Part shown: in pieces, positions 1 through 5,964 of the stretch
How the letters are laid out: the number at the start of each line of letters is the position of its first letter
Numbering within the stretch: position 1 is the stretch's first letter
Source: Planctomycetota bacterium
GTDB lineage: Bacteria; Planctomycetota; UBA8108; UBA1146; JAJFFE01
Direction: 5' to 3'
DNA length: 6,685 bases
Assembly: GCA_020425835.1 (NCBI GenBank)
Contig: JAGQRC010000209.1
Span: forward strand, 1-6,685
Position numbers and translations under genes: made by a program
Notes under the pieces: generated by a model
What the model saw: the letters and a program-made list of their open reading frames with translations, nothing else
Database searches by the model: none
What the model was told of the DNA's origin: nothing

Positions 1-160
1 GCACGACCGTCGCAGAGCGGGAGACCGGGCCGCCCGGGGCGGGCGATTCTCCCGATCCGGGTCGAATCGGACGATGATGCCCACCCCCCGCTCGCCGCAC
101 CGTCCGGCTCCTCCTCACTTCGGGACGACGGGCGACCGATAACGAAGAGGAGGAGGTTCC
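1..160. other. Non-coding leader upstream of the CBS-domain gene
   Basis: No convincing gene was found here, though an incomplete gene entering from the left edge cannot be excluded because one plus-strand frame stays open from base 1. The stretch is GC-rich and contains a nested inverted repeat (18-54). It ends in a purine-rich Shine-Dalgarno tract at about 145-156 (AGGAGG at 151-156, 4 bases before the ATG at 161). I see no clear -35/-10 promoter pair. A promoter for the CBS gene presumably lies here or further left, but this is inferred from position only. Confidence 0.5.
18..54. other. Nested GC-rich inverted repeat
   Basis: The outer arms CGGGAGA (18-24) and TCTCCCG (48-54) are perfectly complementary over 7 bp. 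Inside, CCGGG (25-29) and CCCGG (33-37) can form a second 5-bp stem around a 3-base loop. An alternative inner pairing is GCCCG (32-36) with CGGGC (40-44). No T-run follows on either strand, so it does not look like a classical intrinsic terminator. It could be a structured 5' leader, the terminator of an off-window gene, or a chance product of high GC. Confidence 0.3.
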
Positions 161-775
161 ATGCTGGTTCGTTACTTCATGACATCGGATCCGATCATCA
201 TCACACCGACGGCGGATCTCGGCCGGGCTCAGACGATCATGGACGAGAACTCGATCCGGAGGCTACCCGTCGTCGACGAGGGACGAGTGGTCGGCATCCT
301 GAGTCACTCCGATCTCCGACCGCTCAACCTCTGTGGCGTCGACGGTTGGGAGTCGATTCCGGTGGCCGCGAAGATGACGCGCGACCCGTGGACCTGTCAG
401 ATCGACTGCCCTCTCGAGGAGGCGGCCGCGGCGATGCGCAAGCACCACGTCGGCGCTCTGCCCGTGTTGCGCAAGGACCACTTGGTCGGCATCGTCACCG
501 AGTCGGATCTCTTCGATGCGTTCACCCGGATCACCTACCTGCACCGCGGCGGCCGACGCGTCTGTTTCCAGATCTCGCGGGACGAGAAGATGAAGCTCTT
601 CGCTCAGGTCATCGGGCTCTGCGATGAGCACGACGTCGAGTTGTTGACGCTGTTGACCCACCCGTTGCGCGAGAGCGACAAGGACCTGATCACCCTGCGG
701 GTCGCCGGCGATCGATGCGATGCGGTGATCGACCGGATCTGGCAGCTCGAGCACCCGATCCTCGCGGTCAGCTGA
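161..775 (+). CDS. CBS-CBS-ACT-like protein (AcuB-type)
   Basis: A 204-residue soluble protein with two tandem CBS domains and a C-terminal ACT-like region. CBS1 covers about residues 1-56, with the nucleotide-binding signature GILSHSDL at 45-52. CBS2 covers about 68-121, with GIVTESDL at 110-117. Residues ~132-204 have the beta-alpha-beta character of an ACT domain. This order and length match the AcuB family, named for acetoin utilisation in Bacillus. CBS pairs generally bind adenine nucleotides and act as energy or ligand sensors, but the target here is unknown. There is no signal peptide or membrane segment, so it should be cytoplasmic. The ATG at 161 is supported by a strong AGGAGG four bases upstream. 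It is the only plus-strand gene, converges on the polysaccharide operon and overlaps its last gene by 8 bp, so it is probably transcribed independently. A link to polysaccharide synthesis is not shown. Confidence 0.9.
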   Translation: MLVRYFMTSDPIIITPTADLGRAQTIMDENSIRRLPVVDEGRVVGILSHSDLRPLNLCGVDGWESIPVAAKMTRDPWTCQIDCPLEEAAAAMRKHHVGALPVLRKDHLVGIVTESDLFDAFTRITYLHRGGRRVCFQISRDEKMKLFAQVIGLCDEHDVELLTLLTHPLRESDKDLITLRVAGDRCDAVIDRIWQLEHPILAVS

Positions 776-2093
776 CGCGTGCCGGCCGCTCCGCAATGCG
801 GGTGAGGAACTGCGCCAGCTTCTCGGTCAGCCGGCCGCGCTCGTAGCGGAGGAGGGTGGGCGGGAGCTCCCGCTCGATGCCGCGTCGCTCGACGTCCTCG
901 GCGAGCGCGACCAGCGCGTCCGCGATCGACCGCGCGTCCACCGGGTCGGCGATGAAGGCGTTCCCCGATTCCTCGACGATCTCTCGCGCGTCACCAGGCG
1001 GGAGGCAGGCGAGGATCGGCCGCCGAGCCGCGAGGTACTCGTACACCTTGCCGGGCACGATCAGACTGCGGCGCGTGTCCTCACCCGGTGGGAATCCGTG
1101 GAGCGGCAGGAAGAGCGCGTGGGCTCGTCGCAGCCACGCCACCGACTCGCGGTGGCTCAGGTATCCCTCGATCCGCACCATCTCGGCGACGCCCGACTCG
1201 CGGACACACCGCTCGGTCTCGGGGTCCTTCAACCCGACGAGCGCCACCCGGAAGCGATCGGCGAGCGGATGGCTCGTCTCCCGCAGCCACCGGAGCGCGC
1301 GGAGCAAGTGCAACGGCGTGCGCCCCGAGGTGTCGATCGGCTCGGGTCGGAAGTGTCGGAGACGCTTCAGGCGTCCCTTGAGTCCTTGGTACTCGTAGAG
1401 CGTGCGCGAGTGCAGCGTTCCGGTGTGGACGATCCACAGGCGGTCGGACTCGAGGGGTCCCATCGAGAGATCGAAGTCCTCGGGATCGAAACCGTTGTTG
1501 ATCACCGTGACTCGCTCGTCGGCGAGACCGGGCACCTCGGCGAGGAACGCGCGCTTCGATTCCGGGGTGTTGGCGACGACACCGCTGGCCGACGCGAGCG
1601 CCTCTCGCATCCGCCGGAGGTCGGCGACCCACTGGCGACGCGTCGCATAGAGCCGCCACCCGTCGAGCGCCCACGGATCGCGCAGGTCGTAGACGACCGG
1701 GATGTCGGTGCGCTCGAGGATCGCATCACCGACGCGGGTCAGCTCGAACGGCGACATGGTGATCAGCGCGACGTCGGGACGGTGCGCTTCGACGGCAGCG
1801 AGGGCGGCGTCGCGAGCCGCGTCGAGCCACGGCGTGGAAGGGTCGTCGGGGTCCGCGACCCGCAGGACCCGCGTGTTCTCCCCGACATCCCCGAGTAGCG
1901 TCGCGTCCTCCGGCTCCCAGCGGCCGCGCGACTTCCGCGGCGTCCGGGTGATGACGATCGGCGACCAACCGAACTCGATGAGGTGCTTGCAGAACTTCGC
2001 CGTGCGCTGCGTTCCCGGTCCGCCGTCGGGCGGGAAGAAGTAGGAGACGATCAGCACGCGTCGCGTCGAGGTCGGCCCCGCTCGTTCCCTCAC
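768..2093 (-). CDS. Family 4 glycosyltransferase (GT-B fold)
   Basis: A 441-residue cytoplasmic glycosyltransferase, probably adding a sugar from a nucleotide-sugar donor to a lipid-linked repeat unit. Visible GT4-type features are the N-terminal strand and glycine-rich loop VLIVSYFFPPDGGPGTQR (13-30), YDLRDPW (135-141), NTPESK (175-180), the interdomain VINNGFDPEDF (197-207) and HTGTL (223-227). In the donor-binding half are GYLSHRESVAWLRRAHALFLPL (310 onward) and PGKVYEYLAARRPIL (347-361), whose E352 sits where the conserved donor-binding glutamate is expected. The frame stays open upstream to 2615, but that part is antiparallel-frame shadow of the VCBS gene. The GTG at 2093 is preferred because it overlaps the upstream TGA as GTGA and has GGGGAAG seven bases upstream. 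It is the last gene of the operon; no terminator is seen after it and its stop lies inside the convergent CBS gene. Sugar and linkage specificity cannot be read. Confidence 0.9.
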   Translation of the reverse strand: MRERAGPTSTRRVLIVSYFFPPDGGPGTQRTAKFCKHLIEFGWSPIVITRTPRKSRGRWEPEDATLLGDVGENTRVLRVADPDDPSTPWLDAARDAALAAVEAHRPDVALITMSPFELTRVGDAILERTDIPVVYDLRDPWALDGWRLYATRRQWVADLRRMREALASASGVVANTPESKRAFLAEVPGLADERVTVINNGFDPEDFDLSMGPLESDRLWIVHTGTLHSRTLYEYQGLKGRLKRLRHFRPEPIDTSGRTPLHLLRALRWLRETSHPLADRFRVALVGLKDPETERCVRESGVAEMVRIEGYLSHRESVAWLRRAHALFLPLHGFPPGEDTRRSLIVPGKVYEYLAARRPILACLPPGDAREIVEESGNAFIADPVDARSIADALVALAEDVERRGIERELPPTLLRYERGRLTEKLAQFLTRIAERPARVS

Positions 2094-3406
2094 TGGTGGT
2101 CTTCCCCGCTTCGGTTCCGGAAGAAGCTGATGACGGAGTGGCCGCAGCTCTCGCTGATGATGTCGAGGTGTCCATCCTGATCGATGTCGAGGAGACGAAG
2201 GAGATGGCTCGGTGGCGAGTTCGGGGCGACGTTGTGTTGACGGAATGCCAGATCTCCGGCGTCCGACCCGAGATTCTCGAACACGTAGACGTTGTGCACG
2301 GGGAGCGCCCACGCTTGGTCGTCGAGGTCCGCCGTCACCACATCGAGATCGCCATCGCCATCGAGATCCTCGAGACCGAGGGACTCCGGTTGGAGGATCT
2401 GCGCGTGGATCACGTGCTCGCTCCACGCATCCTTGGCGGGGATCGCCGGTGCGGCGTACCAGAAGAGACCTTTGCTCCGGTGTCCCAGAGCGGTCACCAC
2501 GTCGAGCCGCCCGTCGCGGTCGAGATCGGCGAGGATCACGTTGGAGACACCGGGGCGATCGTGGATCGGGTGCCAGATCCAGGTTCCGTCGAGAGTGGAC
2601 GGAGACTCGTACCAACCGTTCGCGAACGCGATGTCCTGCTTGCCGTCGGAGTCGATGTCACCGATGTCGAGCCCCGCGTGGTTGTCGTTCCCGTGGTTCT
2701 TCCCCGGCTGGACGACCGTTGCCGGCCATGGCTGCGTCGGATCGCTCGGGATCCGGAACGAGGCGATGCGGCTCGTCGCGTTGGCGCCGCGGTTCATCAG
2801 GTTGGCGACCACTTCCCGCGCCTTGCCGTCGTTGTCGATGTCGCCGAGCGCGAGATCGTGCAGGAACCAGCGCTCCTTGACGATCGTGTGGAAGACCCAC
2901 GCCAGCGCGATCCGATCGCCCCCCGGGTTCTCCCACCAGCCGACGTCCTTGTAGTACAGGGCGGAGATGACGTCGAGATCACCGTCGAGGTCGACGTCGA
3001 CGAGGAGCCCGGCGTTCGCGCCGATGCCACCGGTGCCGTCGAGGTTGTCGGTGCGTCGCCAGCTTCGGCTGTCGCCGCCGTTCAAGTAGATGAACAGCGC
3101 GTTGCCTCCGCCCGCGACGATGTCGAGGTCGCCGTCGAGGTCCATGTCGCCGGCTCGCACCCAACCGGGGCGCCCGTTGCCGCCGTAGTGGTCGTCGACC
3201 GACTGGCGATCGAAACGGAACGGCGGGTAGCCCGACCGAGGTGTCGTCGCGCCGGGGGGATCGTCTCGCTCGAAGGGTGTCGCATCGTCGCCGCTCGACG
3301 GCGCGGGTTCTCGGGCCGCGTCGGCTCCGTCCGGCGGATCGAGCGCGAGGAACGCGGGTATCGGGGCGAGCGAGAGCAAGGCGATGGCGATCCGTAGGGA
3401 GATCAT
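2090..3406 (-). CDS. Secreted VCBS/FG-GAP beta-propeller protein
   Basis: A 438-residue protein with an N-terminal signal peptide: M1-R5, a hydrophobic core at about 6-20, and a plausible cleavage after A21 in AFLA. There is no lipobox cysteine. A low-complexity Pro/Asp/Ser linker follows (~22-60). The rest holds seven DxDxDGxxD calcium-binding loops, beginning at residues 87, 137, 189, 250, 294, 347 and 407 and spaced 44-61 apart, each followed by a hydrophobic strand such as LDVVTA. Seven units fit a complete seven-bladed integrin-like propeller. The third loop (DIDNDGKAR) has Arg instead of the final Asp and may bind calcium poorly. Such propellers usually mediate protein or carbohydrate binding outside the cell. 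The ATG has GGAGG six bases upstream. The gene sits between two glycosyltransferase genes and its stop overlaps the next start, so it is likely co-expressed with them. No PEP-CTERM or other C-terminal sorting signal is seen. The ligand is unknown. Confidence 0.9.
   Translation of the reverse strand: MISLRIAIALLSLAPIPAFLALDPPDGADAAREPAPSSGDDATPFERDDPPGATTPRSGYPPFRFDRQSVDDHYGGNGRPGWVRAGDMDLDGDLDIVAGGGNALFIYLNGGDSRSWRRTDNLDGTGGIGANAGLLVDVDLDGDLDVISALYYKDVGWWENPGGDRIALAWVFHTIVKERWFLHDLALGDIDNDGKAREVVANLMNRGANATSRIASFRIPSDPTQPWPATVVQPGKNHGNDNHAGLDIGDIDSDGKQDIAFANGWYESPSTLDGTWIWHPIHDRPGVSNVILADLDRDGRLDVVTALGHRSKGLFWYAAPAIPAKDAWSEHVIHAQILQPESLGLEDLDGDGDLDVVTADLDDQAWALPVHNVYVFENLGSDAGDLAFRQHNVAPNSPPSHLLRLLDIDQDGHLDIISESCGHSVISFFRNRSGEDHQ
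2101..2107 (-). promoter_or_regulatory. Shine-Dalgarno deciding the GT4 start
   Basis: GGGGAAG on the minus strand lies seven bases before the GTG at 2093 and inside the last codons of the VCBS gene. Together with the GTGA stop/start overlap it supports this GTG over the far-upstream ATG at 2615, and suggests coupled translation with the VCBS gene. Confidence 0.65.
2972..3148 (-). repeat. Near-identical calcium-loop coding repeats
   Basis: Two of the seven VCBS loops, at 3148-3122 (DMDLDGDLD) and 2998-2972 (DVDLDGDLD), are encoded by very similar DNA 150 bp apart. The similarity reflects internal duplication of propeller blades and purifying selection on the Asp ladder. The other five loops are more diverged. 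This is a coding repeat rather than a mobile or regulatory one. Confidence 0.6.
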
Positions 3407-3427
3407 CGAGGTCCTCCGTCTCGGATG

Positions 3428-4426
3428 TTATCGGCTCGCGGAGCGATCGACTGGCGGGGAGAGTGGCGCCGAGGCGTGAATCCACGCGGATCGTCCTCTC
3501 CAGACCTCGCGCCAGGTTCGGAACGAGTTCCGGCTCCGGGGGCGAACCGGTCCGAGCAGGCCGTGGGCGCCCATTCGCGTCAAGCACCAGAGCGACAGCA
3601 GCCGGCGCGCGAGCCAGGCGGAGCCCGGCCGCCAGTAGCGATCGTACAGCTGCGACTTCGCGGTGAAGAGGCGAATCATCTTCCCGGAGCGAACCTGCTC
3701 GGAGACTCCGGCGTGGTGGATGATCGTCGCGTCGGGACAGATCAGGCAGCGCGCCCCCTCGCGCTGGGCGCGTCGGCAGAGATCGGCGTCCTCGCCGTAC
3801 ATGAAGAAGACACCGTCGAATCCGCCGAGCCGCTCCCAGAGCTCGCGTCGCAGGAGCAGGAAGCAACCCGTCACGATGTCGACCGGTCGGACCGAGTCCC
3901 GACGCCACGTGACCATGGCGTCCCGGTTGAACAGATCGAATCCGCCGAGGAGGGACGACAACCCGACCGCGGAGCAGAAGAGGCTCCACGGGGTGGCGAA
4001 CCGCCAGCACGACGTCGGGTTGAGCGACCGGTCGGCGAACAGGGTGCGACCGCCGACGACGACTTCTCCCGATTGCGCACGGGCGAACGCGACCATCTTC
4101 TGGATCGCGCCGTCGAGGACCTCCGTGTCCGGGTTGAGGAGCAGCACCCACTCGCCGCGCGCCGACTTCGCGGCTTCGTTGTTGCCGCGAGCGAAGCCGA
4201 GATTGTCTCGCGAGGCGATGAGCCGAACGGTGGGATACGACTCGGCGATCGCCTCCGGCGACCCGTCTTCCGAAGCGTTGTCGAGCAGGATCACCTCGTA
4301 CGTGAGATCGCGCGTCTCCGCACGAAGGGTCTCGAGACACTTCAGCGTGTAGCTCTTCGTGTTGTAGCTCACGATGATGATCGACACGTCGATCGAACCC
4401 GAGTCGGGGGAGGAGGGCTCGATCAT
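3428..4426 (-). CDS. Family 2 glycosyltransferase (WbbL/rhamnosyltransferase-like)
   Basis: A 332-residue GT-A glycosyltransferase, probably extending the lipid-linked polysaccharide repeat unit at the cytoplasmic face. Motifs in order are VSIIIVSYN (14-22), LLDNASEDGS (47-56), NLGFARGNN (75-83), LLLNPDTE (95-102, with NPD in the place of the metal-binding DxD), GCFLLLRRELWERLGGFD (187-204) and FMYGEDADLCRRA (208-220, which supplies the probable catalytic acidic residue). HHAG follows at 237-240. This set is typical of WbbL/rhamnosyltransferase-type GT2 enzymes, although dTDP-rhamnose as donor is only an analogy. The C-terminal ~80 residues are basic and include an amphipathic Trp/Leu-rich stretch (~270-290) that may associate with the membrane. 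The open frame continues upstream to 4834 as shadow of the polymerase gene. The ATG at 4426 is chosen because GT2 homology begins a few residues later and it overlaps the preceding TGA as ATGA. The stop (TAA) is 21 bp before the VCBS start. Confidence 0.92.
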   Translation of the reverse strand: MIEPSSPDSGSIDVSIIIVSYNTKSYTLKCLETLRAETRDLTYEVILLDNASEDGSPEAIAESYPTVRLIASRDNLGFARGNNEAAKSARGEWVLLLNPDTEVLDGAIQKMVAFARAQSGEVVVGGRTLFADRSLNPTSCWRFATPWSLFCSAVGLSSLLGGFDLFNRDAMVTWRRDSVRPVDIVTGCFLLLRRELWERLGGFDGVFFMYGEDADLCRRAQREGARCLICPDATIIHHAGVSEQVRSGKMIRLFTAKSQLYDRYWRPGSAWLARRLLSLWCLTRMGAHGLLGPVRPRSRNSFRTWREVWRGRSAWIHASAPLSPPVDRSASR

Positions 4427-5826
4427 TGAGCCTCTCTCGGCGCGTAGATCGCGAGAGGATCGATGGGCTTGGTCTTGATCTTCGGAGAGTAGGCGCGACG
4501 CATCTTGAGCTTCGGCACCGGGGAGAGCGTGGAGATGGTCGCCAGGAGGAAGAACCAGACCACCTTCGCCTGTCCGAAGTACGAGACCGAGATGAAGCTC
4601 ATGACGTGTGAGAAGAGCGCGCAGCCGATCGCCCAGACACAGAAGAAGTCGTAGCGTCTCGGCTCGTTGAGCCGACCCAGCCGTCCGATCGCCTGGAAGC
4701 AGAGCAGGAGGATCGTCATGAAACAGAGGAGCTCGAAGAAGCCGCCGCGGACCGACTCCGCGACGTACTCGTTGGTGACGTCGCCGAGGCCCCACCCCCA
4801 GTGGACGGTGTCCTTGGTCCCGAACAGGAACCACTCATCCCAGCGCTTGATCCACTGGTCCATCAGGTGGAAGCGGTGCCACCCGGTGCCTCCGATGATG
4901 TTGACGCGAGCGATCAGGTGCCAGACCGGCTTGTCGCGGGCGAAGTGGATCAACACCAGGAACCCGAACACGGACCAGCGGAAGAAACCGAGGTAACGAC
5001 GGAACGGGTACATCATGGCTGCGGCGAGCGCGAAGCCGATCGCCATGATCGGAGTGCTGGACGAACAGGAGTAGACGATCGTCAGGAAGGCGAAGATCCC
5101 GAAGAACGCCTCACGGCGGTTCCCCTGGGGTTTGAGCCAGCGAACGACGACGAACGGCAGCATGGTCGCGAAGAAGACGCCCGCGATGATCGGGTGGGAG
5201 AAGGCGCCCTGCGCTCGGGCTCGGCCGCTGCGGACCAGGGTGTGCTCGGGCACGCCGCCGAAGATCGCGAACGGGTTGTGCTCGGTCTGCTTCTCGTAGA
5301 GGAAGGTGAAGGCGAGCGGGATGCTCACCCAGATGAGGCAACGGATCGCCGCCTCCACGTCTTCCCAATCCCGCAGCATCAGCCGGAACAGGAAGTAGAG
5401 ACCGAACTGGTCGAAGAGCTGACCCGATCGATAGACCGCGGCTGCCTTGGTCAGTGGGCTCACCCCGGTCTGCGACAGGTCCATGAAGTCGGAGTGGGAC
5501 ACGAGGTAGGTGATCGTCCCGACGATGCCCCACGTGACGATCGCGATGTCGATCGGCTTCCACCGGAAGTGCAGGAACTCCGAGCGCCAGAAGATCCGGA
5601 AGTGACCGACGAGGATCATCAACCGGAGCAGGTCGAAGTCGAGCCCGGCGATCGAAACGCGCTGCGCGGTGGTGACGAAGCAGACCAGCGCGAAGATCGG
5701 GAGACCCATGAAGCGGCGAGGCAGGAGGAACATCCCCGCGGCCAGGCAGAAGAAGAGAGCGGCACCGATGGGGTGGAGCGTCGTCGCGTTGTGGTAGGCC
5801 TTCGAGAAGTGGACGACGCGTTCCAC
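4423..5826 (-). CDS. O-antigen polymerase/ligase-like membrane protein (Wzy/WaaL superfamily)
   Basis: A 467-residue polytopic protein with about 11-12 predicted hydrophobic segments (for example near 18-36, 40-54, 64-79, 92-110, 160-177, 211-229, 238-254, 257-273, 281-295, 363-381, 393-411 and 420-434). Features of the Wzy/WaaL superfamily are the basic extracytoplasmic motif RARAQGAFSHP (202-212) directly before a membrane segment, and a large polar loop at about 296-362 that contains WGWGLGDVTNEYVAESVRGG (343-362) just ahead of the next segment. Members of this superfamily join undecaprenyl-linked repeat units, or transfer glycan to an acceptor, on the outer face of the inner membrane. The context of glycosyltransferases plus Wzz/CpsD-like genes favours polymerase over lipid A ligase, but ligase cannot be excluded. 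The start is GTG at 5826, with GAGGA nine bases upstream; no alternative ATG occurs before the first membrane segment. The C-terminus is a basic cytoplasmic tail. The stop overlaps the next start by ATGA. Confidence 0.85.
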   Translation of the reverse strand: MERVVHFSKAYHNATTLHPIGAALFFCLAAGMFLLPRRFMGLPIFALVCFVTTAQRVSIAGLDFDLLRLMILVGHFRIFWRSEFLHFRWKPIDIAIVTWGIVGTITYLVSHSDFMDLSQTGVSPLTKAAAVYRSGQLFDQFGLYFLFRLMLRDWEDVEAAIRCLIWVSIPLAFTFLYEKQTEHNPFAIFGGVPEHTLVRSGRARAQGAFSHPIIAGVFFATMLPFVVVRWLKPQGNRREAFFGIFAFLTIVYSCSSSTPIMAIGFALAAAMMYPFRRYLGFFRWSVFGFLVLIHFARDKPVWHLIARVNIIGGTGWHRFHLMDQWIKRWDEWFLFGTKDTVHWGWGLGDVTNEYVAESVRGGFFELLCFMTILLLCFQAIGRLGRLNEPRRYDFFCVWAIGCALFSHVMSFISVSYFGQAKVVWFFLLATISTLSPVPKLKMRRAYSPKIKTKPIDPLAIYAPREAQ

Positions 5827-5835
5827 GTTACCGTG

Positions 5836-5840
5836 TCCTC
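5836..5840 (-). promoter_or_regulatory. Shine-Dalgarno for the polymerase-like gene
   Basis: GAGGA on the minus strand is nine bases upstream of the GTG at 5826 and is the main reason to accept this non-ATG start. It lies downstream of the tandem repeats and the GC hairpin, so it is the ribosome entry site after the one long gap in the operon. Confidence 0.6.
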
Positions 5841-5853
5841 ACCGTTCCCGATC

Positions 5854-5870
5854 GCCGCGGACCCCGCGGC
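5854..5870 (-). other. Short GC hairpin in the polymerase leader
   Basis: GCCGCGG and CCGCGGC form a perfect 7-bp, all-GC stem around a 3-base loop, starting 28 bases before the polymerase GTG. No U-run follows, so it is not a standard intrinsic terminator. It could act as a transcript-stabilising or processing element between the kinase-like and polymerase-like cistrons, or as an attenuator. Both roles are inferred from position. Confidence 0.4.
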
Positions 5871-5874
5871 CCGC

Positions 5875-5964
5875 CCTCACTCCTCGGCGACCCCTCACTC
5901 TGCGGCGACCCCTCACTCTGCGGCGACCCCTCACTCTGCGGCGACCCCTCACTCTGCGGCGACC
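5875..5964. repeat. 18-bp tandem repeat array, five units
   Basis: Four perfect copies of CCTCACTCTGCGGCGACC (plus-strand sense) lie at 5893-5910, 5911-5928, 5929-5946 and 5947-5964. A fifth copy at 5875-5892 differs at two adjacent bases (CT for TG). The rightmost copy encodes the final Val-Ala-Ala-Glu and the TGA of the CpsD-like gene. Because the unit is six codons long, every copy repeats an in-frame VAAE-stop (VAEE-stop in the divergent copy). The array probably arose by slipped-strand duplication of the gene's 3' end, and its copy number may vary between strains. Confidence 0.95.

Noticed and set aside
2094..2615. N-terminal extension of the family 4 glycosyltransferase to an upstream ATG
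   Set aside because: The extra 174 residues are Arg/Pro/Ser-rich with no glycosyltransferase similarity and lie in a shifted frame of the well-supported VCBS gene. The GTG at 2093 has a good Shine-Dalgarno and a GTGA overlap.
2096..3397. 433-codon open frame antisense to the VCBS gene
   Set aside because: It mirrors the Asp-rich repeats as Val/Glu/Ile repeats, as expected when GAC/GTC-rich codons are read on the opposite strand in high-GC DNA. It has no independent domain pattern.
3425..4429. 334-codon plus-strand open frame antisense to the GT2 gene
   Set aside because: It almost exactly mirrors the GT2 gene, has no domain-like pattern and is charged low-complexity sequence, while the minus strand carries clear GT2 motifs.
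4427..4834. N-terminal extension of the family 2 glycosyltransferase
   Set aside because: These 136 codons read an alternative frame of the membrane-protein gene and lack hydrophobic or GT-A features. The GT2 core starts shortly after the ATG at 4426.
5875..5964. CRISPR array
   Set aside because: The 18-bp units are directly abutting with no unique spacers, so this is a simple tandem repeat.
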